Shown piece by piece: positions 1 to 9,388 of a stretch of DNA of 64,000 nt. The stretch comes from UBA7662 sp036787895 (lineage in GTDB: Bacteria > Bacteroidota > Bacteroidia > UBA7662), in NCBI GenBank assembly GCA_036787895.1, contig DAIQOK010000001.1, forward strand, positions 124,001 through 188,000. Reading direction: 5' to 3'. The translations under genes and the position numbers were made by a program. The notes beneath the pieces are model-generated. The model saw only the letters and a list, made by a program, of their open reading frames with translations, had not been told where the DNA came from and ran no database searches. Numbering within the stretch: the stretch's first letter is position 1; each line of letters begins with the position of its first letter.

Positions 1-487
1 GTATCAGGGCTACATTATTGTAAACATTAGCGAGTCCGGTGCTGTCTTTGACCTTCTCGAACAACCTTATGGCCAACAGATAATTGGAAACTGCCACCTT
101 GTAAAGCCCCATTTTCTCGCTGGCTATGCCTTTCAGATTATAAGCAGCTGCTTTGAGCTTTTCTTGGGCCGTAATTGTCTCAATTAAGCCGAGTGCGGTA
201 TTTTGTGCTTCAACGCAAGCCGCATAATTACCGGTATCGAGGGCTACCCTACCCAGATAATGCCAAGCTGTAGCCTGTCCGGGTAAATGATTCATCTTTT
301 CTGCAGCCTTCAGCGCTTTATGAACGAGAACTACCCCTTTTTCTATGTCATCATAAAGCAACTCCCTGGCGTTTCTCAAAGTCTGATTGATGGAGGCAGT
401 ATCTCCTAAAACACTTGAATTGGCCAAATTTAGGCCAGGGGCAAGTGCTAAAAGGCAATAAGCCGGCAGGAGTAGTTTCAGACGCAT
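1..487 (-). CDS. TPR-repeat protein, 3' end cut off by window edge
   Basis: The reading frame opens at an ATG (485-487) and stays open to base 1, so only the N-terminal 162 residues are visible. The first ~22 residues look like a Sec signal peptide (MRLKLLLPAYCLLALAPG). Behind it come helical pairs with TPR character, for example AWHYLGRVALDTGNYAACVEA and AAYNLKGIASEKMGLYKVAV, the second leading into a third unit that runs off the edge. In Bacteroidota such exported TPR arrays are often the sensor part of a histidine kinase or of a LuxR-type regulator, but the output domain lies outside the window, so function is open. It lies 34 bases downstream of leuS on the same strand and may be read from the leuS transcript. 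Confidence 0.75.
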   Translation of the reverse strand, partial: MRLKLLLPAYCLLALAPGLNLANSSVLGDTASINQTLRNARELLYDDIEKGVVLVHKALKAAEKMNHLPGQATAWHYLGRVALDTGNYAACVEAQNTALGLIETITAQEKLKAAAYNLKGIASEKMGLYKVAVSNYLLAIRLFEKVKDSTGLANVYNNVALI

Positions 488-521
488 GAAGTCAATAAAG
501 CGGAATATATCGTAAAATTCT

Positions 522-3314
522 CTAATTCACCACGAGGTTTACAATTCTTCCGGGTACGACTACCATCTTTTTGAGGCTTTTACCTTCCAATAATTGTTTG
601 ACCTTTTCGTGATTTATGGCCAGTTTCTCCAAATCAGATTTATCACCTTGTTTAGGCAAATTAATGGTAAAACGCATTTTACCATTCTCCTGAACCGGAT
701 AATCGTAAGTATCGTCTTCCAGGTATTTCGGGTCACAAGTAGGGAAATCGGCGAGAACTACACTAGCTGCATGCCCAAGTTTTTCCCAGAGGTACTCTCC
801 TAAAAATGGGGCAAATGGTGATAATAACTGCACCAAAGGGGTTAAAACTGCACGTTTACGGCATTTTAAGGTCTGTAATTCATTCACACAAATCATAAAA
901 GCACTGACGCAGGTATTAAATGAAAAACGCTCAATCCCATCTTCAATTTTTCGTATGCTGCGATGTAATATTTTTAGCTCTGCCGCTGTTGCCTCTTCTT
1001 CACTAAGTTGAAAAACGTCATCTACATGAAACAAGCGCCAAAATTTGTTCAGGAAACGGTAAACGCCCTCAATGCCATGTGTATCCCATGGTTTGGCATC
1101 TTCCAGCGGACCAAGGAACATTTCGTATAAGCGGAGGGTATCGGCACCATATTGGGCTATAATGTCGTCGGGGTTAACGACATTCCACTTGGATTTCGAC
1201 ATTTTTTCGACTTCGGTGCCGCACCTGAATATGCCATTTGGGTTGATTTGGCCAGTTTCTTGGTCTTCCAGAATAAATTTGGCCGTTTTGTACTCCTCTC
1301 GCCATGCTTTTAATAATTCCAGATCGAGCACATCAAACTTAACCAAATTTATATCGACATGTATTGGGGTAGTTTTATAGCTATTTCGTAGTCCGGCTGA
1401 AACGAATGTTTGTTCACCTTCAACCCGATAAATGAACTTACTTTGACCTTGGATCATCCCTTGATTCACCAACTTTTTGAAAGGCTCTTTAAAGCCAATC
1501 AGTTCGCGGTCGAATAAAAACTGGGTCCAGAAGCGGGCATACAAGAGGTGGCCGGTGGCATGTTCAGCACCACCCACGTACAGATCCACCTGTTGCCAAT
1601 AATCGATTTTGGAGCGACCTGCAAAGTTCTGACCATTCTGAGGATCCATATAACGCAAAAAATACCAGCTCGAACCGGCCCAGCCAGGCATGGTGGTGGT
1701 TTCAATTGGATGTCCCAGGTAAGTCCATTCAGCAGCCCGGGCTAAGGGTGGTTCGCCATCTTCGGTGGGCAGATATTTGTCAACTGCCGGGAGTTCAAGC
1801 GGGAGGGCATCCAGAGGCATGGCCTTGGGAATGCCTTTTTCAAAATAGATGGGTACCGGTTCGCCCCAATAACGCTGGCGACTAAAAATAGCATCACGCA
1901 ACCTGAATTGGATGCGCCCTTGGCCAATGCCTCTAGTTTCTATGGCTGTTATGGCTTGTTGGATAGCTTGTTTTACCTCTAATCCGTTCAAAAAGTCACT
2001 GTTGATTAACCGACCGGTTTTGGTGTCGTTTGCAGCCGACTGAATATCCGAACCTTCTATGACATCGATTATAGGCAAGTTAAAATGCTTGGCAAAACGC
2101 CAATCTCTTTCATCGCCGCCGGGTACAGCCATAACAGCGCCTGTGCCGTAACCAGCAAGCACATAATCAGCTATCCATACCGGAATTTTGGCACCAGTAA
2201 ATGGATGTACGGCAAAAGCACCGGTAAAAGCACCACTCACACTTTTTACATCGGCTATACGCTCCCTTTCTGAACGATTTTTTGCTTTGACTACGTAAGC
2301 GTCTACCAATCGACGTTGTTCCTGGGTGGTAATTACATCGACCAATTGGTGTTCAGGTGCTAAAACCATAAAGCTTACACCAAAAATGGTATCAGGTCGG
2401 GTAGTGAAAACCTCAATTTGTTGCTCGTGATCTGCCAATTCAAAACGTAGGAGCGCTCCTTCGGAACGCCCTATCCAATTGCGTTGCTGCTCTTTGATAG
2501 CGTCCGACCAATCAATATTATTGAGTCCGTCGAGTAAGCGTTGGCTATAAGCCGAAATACGCATCATCCATTGGCGCATCATGCGGATTTCTACAGGATG
2601 CCCGCCGCGTTCCGATAATCCATCTTTTATTTCATCGTTGGCCAGAACGGTCCCTAAAGCCGGACACCAATTTACCCTGGCTTCTGCGAGATAAGCTAAA
2701 CGGTATTGCATCAGCCATTCGGCCTGTTGTTGCTCATTTGCATTTTTCCAGTCGAGCGCACTAAATGCCGGAGTGTTTTCATCACATTGAGCTTCCAAGT
2801 CCTGGTTGCCTTTTTGTTCGAAATAGGAGACAAGGTCGGTAATTGGCCGGGCTTTGTCCTGTTTTTTATCGTACCAGCTTTCAAATAGCTGTAAAAATAT
2901 CCATTGTGTCCAGCGGTAATAAGCAGGATCGCTGGTGGTTACTTGTCTGCTCCAATCGTAGGAGAGACCGATATAATCCATCTGTTCCACATAACGTTTG
3001 ATGTTTTGCTCGGTGGTGATGGCGGGATGTTGTCCGGTTTGAATGGCATATTGTTCAGCCGGTAAACCGAAGGCATCAAAACCCATGGGATGAAGGACAT
3101 TGAAGCCTTTCATCCGCTTATACCGACTTACAATATCACTAGCAATATAGCCGAGCGGATGCCCTACATGCAAACCTGCTCCGGAAGGATAGGGGAACAT
3201 ATCGAGCACATAATATTTTGGTTTTTCGCTGGAGTCTGAGGTTAGATAAACCTGTTGTGCTTCCCAACGTTGCCGGGCTTGTTTTTCAACGTCAGCGAAA
3301 AGATAATCTGCCAT
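522..3314 (-). CDS. leuS: leucyl-tRNA synthetase
   Basis: Charges tRNA-Leu with leucine in the cytoplasm (class Ia synthetase). The HIGH signature is HVGH at residues 49-52 inside PYPSGAGLHVGH, and the second ATP motif KMSKS lies at about 704-708. The TRPDTIFG motif of the CP1 editing domain is near 303-312. At 930 residues it is longer than the roughly 860 of Escherichia coli LeuS; part of the extra length is a charged insert just before KMSKS, which is usual in Bacteroidota. The ATG at 3314 is followed directly by family-like sequence. It is divergent from ftsX and has a -7-like box 22-29 bases upstream. Confidence 0.98.
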   Translation of the reverse strand: MADYLFADVEKQARQRWEAQQVYLTSDSSEKPKYYVLDMFPYPSGAGLHVGHPLGYIASDIVSRYKRMKGFNVLHPMGFDAFGLPAEQYAIQTGQHPAITTEQNIKRYVEQMDYIGLSYDWSRQVTTSDPAYYRWTQWIFLQLFESWYDKKQDKARPITDLVSYFEQKGNQDLEAQCDENTPAFSALDWKNANEQQQAEWLMQYRLAYLAEARVNWCPALGTVLANDEIKDGLSERGGHPVEIRMMRQWMMRISAYSQRLLDGLNNIDWSDAIKEQQRNWIGRSEGALLRFELADHEQQIEVFTTRPDTIFGVSFMVLAPEHQLVDVITTQEQRRLVDAYVVKAKNRSERERIADVKSVSGAFTGAFAVHPFTGAKIPVWIADYVLAGYGTGAVMAVPGGDERDWRFAKHFNLPIIDVIEGSDIQSAANDTKTGRLINSDFLNGLEVKQAIQQAITAIETRGIGQGRIQFRLRDAIFSRQRYWGEPVPIYFEKGIPKAMPLDALPLELPAVDKYLPTEDGEPPLARAAEWTYLGHPIETTTMPGWAGSSWYFLRYMDPQNGQNFAGRSKIDYWQQVDLYVGGAEHATGHLLYARFWTQFLFDRELIGFKEPFKKLVNQGMIQGQSKFIYRVEGEQTFVSAGLRNSYKTTPIHVDINLVKFDVLDLELLKAWREEYKTAKFILEDQETGQINPNGIFRCGTEVEKMSKSKWNVVNPDDIIAQYGADTLRLYEMFLGPLEDAKPWDTHGIEGVYRFLNKFWRLFHVDDVFQLSEEEATAAELKILHRSIRKIEDGIERFSFNTCVSAFMICVNELQTLKCRKRAVLTPLVQLLSPFAPFLGEYLWEKLGHAASVVLADFPTCDPKYLEDDTYDYPVQENGKMRFTINLPKQGDKSDLEKLAINHEKVKQLLEGKSLKKMVVVPGRIVNLVVN

Positions 3315-3335
3315 AAAGGAAAAAACTTAAGGCTA

Positions 3336-3343
3336 CAAAAATA
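3336..3343 (-). promoter_or_regulatory. candidate -7 promoter element for leuS
   Basis: On the minus strand this reads TATTTTTG, a full match to the Bacteroidota -7 consensus TAnnTTTG. It ends 21 bases before the leuS ATG, so the leader would be about 15 bases. I see no convincing -33 TTTG at the expected 17-20 base spacing, so the call rests on the -7 box and its position. Confidence 0.45.
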
Positions 3344-3470
3344 GAGATATCATCCACTATTTCAGGTGTTATACGCTTTGATGGCTCGCTTTTTCCCCTT
3401 TTTTACGATGATTTCCACAAGATGCCTGCTTCGGTTCGAATAAATCTTATTTTAGCGTCCAAATACCGCT

Positions 3471-4349
3471 ATGTCGGAACAATCTACCTTAAACTACTTC
3501 CGTCGTAAAGCCCGACGTTCCAGTGTTACTGCTGTAATCAGCATTACCATGGTCCTTTTTTTATTGGGTTTGTTCAGTGTATTGGTAATGAATGCCAAGC
3601 TCTTATCCGATTATGTAAAAGAAAATCTGCAGGTACAGATTTTCATCAATGAGGAGGCCGAGCCCAAACAAATCAACGACATTGCCAAACAATTGCGGGC
3701 GAATCCCTATGTGAAAAAGTTGGATTATGTATCGAAAGACGATGCAGTGCAGATATTGACAGCAGATTTAGGAGAAGATTTCGTCGATTTTTTGGGCTAC
3801 AACCCACTCCTGGCGTCCTTTAACCTAACAGTAGCGGCCAATTATGCCAACTCCGATAGTCTCGAAAGAGTAAAACAACAGCTGTTAGTGAATCCTATTG
3901 TCAAAGAGGTTTATTACCAGGCAGGGGTGCTGGATCTGCTCAATAAAAACATTAATACCATAGCTACAATTGTTGCTGGATTTAGCCTTTTACTGTTGCT
4001 AATCACAGTAACTTTGATCAATAACAGCATTCGATTGTCATTATACAGCCAACGATTTATCATCAAAAGCATGCAGCTCGTGGGAGCCACATCCTGGTTC
4101 ATCAAGCGGCCTTATTTGCTGAAAAGTTTATTGCAGGGTACCATATCAGTAGTTCTTGCAGTGGGTTTACTCTACACTGTTATTTATTTTGGCGATCGCC
4201 AGATTCCCGATTTAGCGGGCTTGAGAGATAAACTGCTAAGCGTATATATTGGTTTGGGTCTGTTGGGCTTGGGGCTGGTAATCAGCTTTGTTAGCACCTG
4301 GATAGCCATTAACCGTTATCTGAATTATAAAATCGACGATCTTTATTAA
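3471..4349 (+). CDS. ftsX: cell division protein FtsX-like
   Basis: Integral membrane partner of the ATPase FtsE; FtsEX couples cytokinesis to activation of peptidoglycan hydrolases. The 292-residue protein has the FtsX layout: a cytoplasmic N-terminus, a first membrane helix at about 20-41, an extracytoplasmic domain (about 42-165), then three membrane helices (about 166-190, 215-240 and 255-281) with the FtsX-type permease loop between them (SMQLVGATSWFIKRPYL). No ftsE is adjacent, which is normal in Bacteroidota. It opens a run of same-strand genes ending with ribF. Confidence 0.93.
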   Translation: MSEQSTLNYFRRKARRSSVTAVISITMVLFLLGLFSVLVMNAKLLSDYVKENLQVQIFINEEAEPKQINDIAKQLRANPYVKKLDYVSKDDAVQILTADLGEDFVDFLGYNPLLASFNLTVAANYANSDSLERVKQQLLVNPIVKEVYYQAGVLDLLNKNINTIATIVAGFSLLLLLITVTLINNSIRLSLYSQRFIIKSMQLVGATSWFIKRPYLLKSLLQGTISVVLAVGLLYTVIYFGDRQIPDLAGLRDKLLSVYIGLGLLGLGLVISFVSTWIAINRYLNYKIDDLY

Positions 4350-4398
4350 TATTAAAATGCCAACGGCTACGTTTGAGTCGTTTGAAACACTAAGAATT

Positions 4399-4617
4399 AT
4401 GAAAAACAACGATAGTACTGGAAAATTACTTTTTGGCAAAATGAATTATCGCCTCATGATTGCAGGCGTGATTTTGATTGTTATTGGTTGTGCGCTCATG
4501 GCCGGTCAGGAAGATATTTTTAGTTTTACCAAAATTACACTAGGGCCAATAATTGCTATGATAGGATTTGTTATGCAGGTATTTGCCATCATGTATCGCC
4601 CGAAAAATCAAGCATGA
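4399..4617 (+). CDS. DUF3098 small membrane protein
   Basis: A 72-residue protein with two membrane helices (about 18-35 and 46-66), ending in a short basic tail. The FGKMNYRLMIAGVILIVIG stretch and the later ITLGPIIAMIGFV stretch are typical of DUF3098, a Bacteroidota family of unknown function commonly encoded between ftsX and uppP, as here. I chose the ATG at 4399, which puts the FGK-NY motif close to the N-terminus as in the family; an upstream in-frame ATG at 4357 would add 14 residues without family resemblance. Its stop codon overlaps the uppP start (ATGA). Confidence 0.85.
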   Translation: MKNNDSTGKLLFGKMNYRLMIAGVILIVIGCALMAGQEDIFSFTKITLGPIIAMIGFVMQVFAIMYRPKNQA

Positions 4618-5408
4618 CCCTGCTTCAAGCTATAGTCATAGCTATTATCGAAGGCTTGACAGAATTTCTCCCCGTATCAAGTACCGGACATATGATTTTA
4701 ACCTCATCACTCATGGGTATTCATGAAGATGAGTTCGTAAAATCGTTTGAGGTAGTTATTCAATTAGGCGCCATTTTGGCTGTTTTGGCCTTGTATTACA
4801 AACGTTTTTTGGTCAGTCTCGATATTTACTTCAAATTGTTTGTCGCTTTTTTACCCACCGGCTTCATCGGGCTTTTGGCATATAAAAGCATCAAAGCTTT
4901 TTTGTTTAATCCGACAGTAGTAAGCGTTTCCCTCATTTTAGGAGGGATTGTTTTAATACTTTTGGATAAATGGACTGAAAAGAAAGAAACTCGATATGTG
5001 GAATTGGAACATATCAGTTATCTCGATGCCTTAAAAATTGGATTTATTCAATGTTTAAGTATGATACCCGGCGTATCACGTTCGGCAGCCACCATATTTG
5101 GAGGTGTGTATTCGGGCTTTAACCGGGTGCAGGCGGCCGAATTTTCATTTTTGTTGGCAATACCTACCATGTTTGCTGCATCTGGTTACGATATCCTCAA
5201 AAATTACGAAACGATACTTAACGGCAATCTTAGCATTTTATTGATAGGTGCACTCGTCGCATTTGTTGTTGCAATAATAGCGGTAAAAGCCTTTGTTAGC
5301 TTCCTGACCAAATATGGATTTAAACATTTTGGTTATTACCGTATTGTTCTAGGCATACTCTTTTTGGCATATGCTTACAGCAACGGCCTGAAATTACCTA
5401 TAGATTGA
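4614..5408 (+). CDS. uppP: undecaprenyl-diphosphatase
   Basis: Membrane phosphatase (BacA/UppP) that converts undecaprenyl diphosphate to the monophosphate lipid carrier used for peptidoglycan and other envelope polymers. Both family signatures are present: EGLTEFLPVSSTGH near residues 13-26 and PGVSRSAATIFGG near 150-162. Length (264) and the multi-helix hydrophobic pattern fit. It starts inside the stop codon of the DUF3098 gene, and its own TGA overlaps the truB start, so the three are probably translationally coupled. Confidence 0.97.
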   Translation: MTLLQAIVIAIIEGLTEFLPVSSTGHMILTSSLMGIHEDEFVKSFEVVIQLGAILAVLALYYKRFLVSLDIYFKLFVAFLPTGFIGLLAYKSIKAFLFNPTVVSVSLILGGIVLILLDKWTEKKETRYVELEHISYLDALKIGFIQCLSMIPGVSRSAATIFGGVYSGFNRVQAAEFSFLLAIPTMFAASGYDILKNYETILNGNLSILLIGALVAFVVAIIAVKAFVSFLTKYGFKHFGYYRIVLGILFLAYAYSNGLKLPID

Positions 5409-6097
5409 AATCTTTCGACTTTGAAGCAGGTGAAGTGCTGCTGCTCAACAAACCGCTGGGCTGGACGAGTTTTCAGCTTGTGAAAAAGGTGCGGTACCTG
5501 GCTAAAGTTAAAAAAGTTGGTCATGCAGGTACTTTAGATCCGTTGGCAACCGGTTTGTTAATCTTGTGTACGGGCAAGGCAACCAAACAAATCGAAAGTT
5601 TTATGGGACAAGAGAAGACCTATACAGGTTGTTTTCGTCTGGGCGAATCAACACCGAGTTACGACAGGGAAACTGTGGTAGATGAACAATTTCCAACCGA
5701 ACATTTGACACTGGAAATGCTTGAAAAGGTTAGAATTGACTTCACCGGCGTAATTAATCAATACCCGCCTGCGCACTCTGCCATCAAACAAGACGGAAAA
5801 CGCTTGTATGAAAGTGCCCGTCAGGGAATAGCAGTCACTCCCCGTTTACGAACAGTAGAGGTTAAGTCTTTCGCGTTTACCCGTGTGGCTTTACCGGATG
5901 TTTATTTTAAGATACAATGCAGTAAAGGCACTTATATTCGTTCATTGGTTCACGATTTTGGTAGGGCATTAGCGAATGGTGCCGTGCTTACCGAACTTTG
6001 TCGTACTGCAATCGGAGAATTTCAGCTTTCAGATGCCTGGGAATTGACCGCATTGGAAGCTGCCATCAAAGCACAACGATCACCGACATCAGCCTAA
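5405..6097 (+). CDS. truB: tRNA pseudouridine-55 synthase
   Basis: Makes pseudouridine 55 in the T-loop of tRNAs. The catalytic Asp is D45 in GHAGTLDPLATGLL, and the N-terminal VLLLNKPLGWTSF is the usual TruB opening. At 230 residues it lacks a C-terminal PUA domain, as in many Bacteroidota. The start is a TTG that overlaps the uppP stop (TTGA, 5405-5408); no ATG fits, because the conserved LNKPLGWTS begins at residue 14. Confidence 0.95.
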   Translation: MKSFDFEAGEVLLLNKPLGWTSFQLVKKVRYLAKVKKVGHAGTLDPLATGLLILCTGKATKQIESFMGQEKTYTGCFRLGESTPSYDRETVVDEQFPTEHLTLEMLEKVRIDFTGVINQYPPAHSAIKQDGKRLYESARQGIAVTPRLRTVEVKSFAFTRVALPDVYFKIQCSKGTYIRSLVHDFGRALANGAVLTELCRTAIGEFQLSDAWELTALEAAIKAQRSPTSA

Positions 6098-6105
6098 TAT
6101 TTCTC

Positions 6106-7032
6106 ATGAAGGTCTTTCACGGATTAGCAAGTTATCAGCCTGTACAGCCGGTTGCCTTAACCATAGGCTCATTTGATGGGGTACATCATGGCCACCAGGA
6201 AATTATTAGCAGATTGAAGGCAGATGCGGCGCGTTTAGGTTGTTTATCGGCCATTATGACCTTTACGCCCCATCCGCGAATTGTACTCAATAAGGACAAA
6301 GAAAACCTTCGTTTGTTGAATACAGATCTTGAAAAACAGGAGTTGATGCGGGCACTTGGCATCGACTTATTGTTTTTTATGCCTTTTGATCAGGCATTTT
6401 TGTCTCAATCGGCACTGACTTTTTTAGAGAAAATGCTACTCGAGCAAATGGGTATGCGACATATTGTTATTGGCTATGATCATCGTTTTGGTAACAATAG
6501 GGAGGGGGATCTACATTTTCTACAATCACATGCCAGTGAATTTGGTTATACAGTAGATGAGATACCACGCCAGGAGGTGGATGATATGGCCGTAAGTTCA
6601 ACTAAAATTCGACAAGCGTTGGAAGCTGGAGAGATTGATTTGACCAACAGGATGCTGGGTTATCACTATTTACTTACAGGAAAAGTCGTCAGAGGCGATC
6701 AAATAGGTCGAACTTTAGGCTTTCCTACAGCCAATTTGCATTTGACCGATACGTATAAACAGCTTCCTGCCTATGGCGTTTATGCTTGTCAGGCAAATAT
6801 TCAGGGGGAGTGGCTGAATGCTATGTGTTACATTGGTAATCGACCTACCATAGATGGACAAAAAACCAATGTGGAAGTAAATTTGCTGGATTGGACCGGT
6901 GATCTTTATGGTACAGAATTGCAAATTCGGTTTGTAAAGCAGCTACGTGCCGATGTGAAATTCAAAGATTTATCCGCTCTAAAAGCACAAATCGAGGCCG
7001 ACGAGTTGGAAACTAGAAAACTTTTTGGTTGA
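6106..7032 (+). CDS. ribF: bifunctional riboflavin kinase / FAD synthetase
   Basis: Phosphorylates riboflavin to FMN and adenylates FMN to FAD. The N-terminal nucleotidyl-transferase domain carries GSFDGVHHGH at residues 21-30, and the C-terminal kinase domain carries the GK-V-G---GR-LGFPTAN signature near 191-210. I place the start at the ATG 6106, 8 bases past the truB stop; the frame is open further upstream inside truB, but that part does not resemble RibF. The stop is one base from the convergent holA stop. Confidence 0.96.
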   Translation: MKVFHGLASYQPVQPVALTIGSFDGVHHGHQEIISRLKADAARLGCLSAIMTFTPHPRIVLNKDKENLRLLNTDLEKQELMRALGIDLLFFMPFDQAFLSQSALTFLEKMLLEQMGMRHIVIGYDHRFGNNREGDLHFLQSHASEFGYTVDEIPRQEVDDMAVSSTKIRQALEAGEIDLTNRMLGYHYLLTGKVVRGDQIGRTLGFPTANLHLTDTYKQLPAYGVYACQANIQGEWLNAMCYIGNRPTIDGQKTNVEVNLLDWTGDLYGTELQIRFVKQLRADVKFKDLSALKAQIEADELETRKLFG

Positions 7033-7033
7033 A

Positions 7034-8083
7034 TCAGGAAACAAGTTTATAAATCATTTCCTTCAACAATTCCCCATCTTCGGTTTCGGTACTGCCCAAT
7101 CCCTTGGCTTTGAGGTCGTATTCCAACAAGGTGGCTATGCTGCGCTTAACTTTAGGCAGGGTATAATTCCGAGCAAAATTCAGATAATCTTTCACAAAGT
7201 AAGAATTGCCCAAGCCCATGAGTTTTTGTAAAGTTTCCACTGAACTACCGGGGTGGTAGTGCACGATGTACAAACGATTGAATAGTTGATAGAGATTGGA
7301 AATACACATGGCCATGGAGAAATTGCTGGCTTTGGGACTTTCAGCAAAATAATTGGCGATTTGGTAGGCCTTAAAAATGTCTTTTTTGCCAATGGCATTC
7401 TGGAGTTCAAAAATATTATAATCTCTACTTATACCAATGTACTTTTCAATCAATTCAGTGGTAATCGTCGAACCAAGCGGTATATTGATGGCCAGCTTTG
7501 AAAGCTCATTGGCGATTTTCTCTAGATTATTGCCCAGGTATTCGGCCATAACTACAGCAGTTTCCGGATTTATTTTAAAACCCTGGCTGGCTACGTAATT
7601 TGCTATCCATTTATCAAGCAGATAGTCTTTCTCTTTGATGCTTGTGAATATAACCGCTTTACCCAATTTTGCCTGCTCTTCCAGGGCCTTAAACACTTTT
7701 TTACGGCGATCAAGGACTTTGCCCTTATAAGCGAAAGCAAGTACAGTACTTGTGAGCGGCTTATTGAAATAGGGTAATAGGTTTTCCAGCTCTTTTTCAT
7801 TCAGGTTTTGCGCTTCTTTGATAAGCACCAGTTGATGGGTGAACATCATTGGAAACCGCCGAGACGCATTGATAATTACGCCTGCATTCACATCTCTGCC
7901 GTAAAGTACTGTCTGGTTAAACCCTTGCTGTTCTTCCGGAAGTGCGTTTTTTTCGAGCCAGTGCGTCAGATTGTCGAGATAATAGGGTTCTTCACCCTGC
8001 ATAAAAAGTATGGGTGGAAATTTTCCAGCCTTGAATGAATGAAGCAGCTGATCGTGACTAAGTTCTTCTTTCCCTTTAGCCAT
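7034..8083 (-). CDS. holA: DNA polymerase III subunit delta
   Basis: Delta subunit of the clamp loader, which opens the beta clamp and sets it on primed DNA. The 349-residue length and the sequence pattern (PPILFMQGEEPYYLD near the start, LVLIKEAQNLNEKELENLLPYF after a typical beta strand, later LSKLAI) match bacterial HolA. As in all delta subunits, no intact Walker ATP site is seen. The start ATG overlaps the AMP nucleosidase stop by one base (TAATG), so the two are probably coupled. Confidence 0.93.
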   Translation of the reverse strand: MAKGKEELSHDQLLHSFKAGKFPPILFMQGEEPYYLDNLTHWLEKNALPEEQQGFNQTVLYGRDVNAGVIINASRRFPMMFTHQLVLIKEAQNLNEKELENLLPYFNKPLTSTVLAFAYKGKVLDRRKKVFKALEEQAKLGKAVIFTSIKEKDYLLDKWIANYVASQGFKINPETAVVMAEYLGNNLEKIANELSKLAINIPLGSTITTELIEKYIGISRDYNIFELQNAIGKKDIFKAYQIANYFAESPKASNFSMAMCISNLYQLFNRLYIVHYHPGSSVETLQKLMGLGNSYFVKDYLNFARNYTLPKVKRSIATLLEYDLKAKGLGSTETEDGELLKEMIYKLVS

Positions 8084-8853
8084 TAGAATCGCAGATGTTT
8101 TACAGTGAGCCCGTTATTGATAAGTTGTTTGAGTGAACCTATACCAACTTTGATGTGATTTTCGACAAAATTAGCTGTCACTTTAAGGTCACTTTCAGCA
8201 GTTTTTACGCCTTCTGGTATCATTGGCTGGTCACTCACCAGCAGCAAAGCTCCGGTAGGTATGCCATTATGAAAACCTACACTGAAAATGGTGGCAGTTT
8301 CCATGTCGATGGCCATGGTCCGGGTTTCACGGAGGTAGTTTTTAAACTTTTTATCATGTTCCCAAACCCGTCGGTTGGTGGTATATACAGTTCCGGTCCA
8401 ATAATCAAGACCGATATCTCGTACAGTGGTTGAAATCGCTTTTTGCAAGGCAAAAGAGGGGAGTGCCGGTACTTCTGGCGGGAAATAATCATTAGATGTG
8501 CCCTCACCGCGTATGGCAGCAATAGGCAATATCAGATCGCCTATCTGGTTTTTGCGTTTTAAACCACCACATTTACCAAGAAAAAGTACTGCTTTTGGTC
8601 GGATCGCTGTGAGTAGGTCCATGACTGTTGCAGCCATCGGACTTCCCATGCCAAAATTAATAATGGTAATACCTTCGGCTATGCAGGTTTGCATGGGTTT
8701 GTCCTTGCCCAATACCGGCGCATGGTACATTTGTGAAAAAAGCTCGAGATAATGACTGAAGTTGGTAAGAAGAATATATTGGGTGAAATCTTCGAGTGGC
8801 CTGCCGGTATAACGGGGCAACCAGTTATTGACGATGTCTTCTTTGGTTTTCAT
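8083..8853 (-). CDS. AMP nucleosidase / nucleoside phosphorylase family
   Basis: Member of the PNP/UDP phosphorylase superfamily. It matches the short Bacteroidota form annotated as AMP nucleosidase, which hydrolyses AMP to adenine and ribose 5-phosphate. Visible features are INFGMGSPMAATVMDLL, the glycine-rich FLGKCGGL loop and AIDMETATIF, the conserved Met-Glu region that contacts the ribose. The C-terminal Asp region reads LLLVSDQPM. It is the first gene of a two-gene unit with holA. Which purine substrate it uses cannot be read from the sequence. Confidence 0.85.
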   Translation of the reverse strand: MKTKEDIVNNWLPRYTGRPLEDFTQYILLTNFSHYLELFSQMYHAPVLGKDKPMQTCIAEGITIINFGMGSPMAATVMDLLTAIRPKAVLFLGKCGGLKRKNQIGDLILPIAAIRGEGTSNDYFPPEVPALPSFALQKAISTTVRDIGLDYWTGTVYTTNRRVWEHDKKFKNYLRETRTMAIDMETATIFSVGFHNGIPTGALLLVSDQPMIPEGVKTAESDLKVTANFVENHIKVGIGSLKQLINNGLTVKHLRF

Positions 8854-8908
8854 AGCTTTGACTTCACGCTAAATTAAGCAAAGCATTCAGCTCTATACGC
8901 CCGATTTT

Positions 8909-9388
8909 ATGCACATGCCAGCTCTACATCTGCCGCCATTCCAGGCCCGACTTCGTGTCAACGATGGTCAGACTGAAATTTTTGATGAATTCCGTAAAAA
9001 ACACCTGCGTTTAACGCCTGAAGAGTGGGTAAGACAGCATTTATTACATTATCTCACTGGCGCTTTGGCTTATCCAAAAGCGCGGTTGGCTGTTGAAAAA
9101 TCAATTCGCCTGAACACGTTGACTCGCCGATATGATGCCGTGGTTTTTGATGAAAGCGGACAGCGACCTTTACTTCTCATTGAGTGTAAGTCGCCTGAGG
9201 TGGTCATCAATCAGCAGGTTTTTGACCAGGCTGCACGTTACAATATGGTGCTTGGCGTGCAGTTTTTTTTATTGTCGAATGGTCTCGTTCATTGTTTTGC
9301 TTTTGTTGATCATGCGGCAGGGCGCTACCGGCATTTTGAAAGTATACCCGACTGGGCAGCCTTCACAGCGCTTTTGACAGCTGTTTGA
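8909..9388 (+). CDS. HsdR N-terminal-domain protein, PD-(D/E)XK fold
   Basis: A 159-residue stand-alone protein resembling the N-terminal nuclease domain of type I restriction subunit R. The PD-(D/E)XK residues are visible: D76 in RRYDAVVFD, then E92 and K94 in LLLIECKSPE, followed by a Q-rich helix (INQQVFDQAARYN). No helicase domain and no hsdS or hsdM gene is present nearby, so it is not a restriction system. In Bacteroidota this small family recurs beside holA, hinting at a DNA-maintenance role, which is inference. An ATG two codons later (8915) is an equally good start. The last 26 bases overlap the 3' end of the opposite gene. Confidence 0.8.
   Translation: MHMPALHLPPFQARLRVNDGQTEIFDEFRKKHLRLTPEEWVRQHLLHYLTGALAYPKARLAVEKSIRLNTLTRRYDAVVFDESGQRPLLLIECKSPEVVINQQVFDQAARYNMVLGVQFFLLSNGLVHCFAFVDHAAGRYRHFESIPDWAAFTALLTAV

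Noticed and set aside
5998..6105. N-terminal extension of ribF inside truB
   Set aside because: The frame is open but the 36 residues overlap truB coding sequence and lack RibF similarity; the ATG at 6106 begins right at the conserved part.
8909..9388. Part of a type I restriction-modification or defence island
   Set aside because: No hsdM, hsdS or helicase gene lies nearby, the flanks are housekeeping genes and the protein is a single domain.
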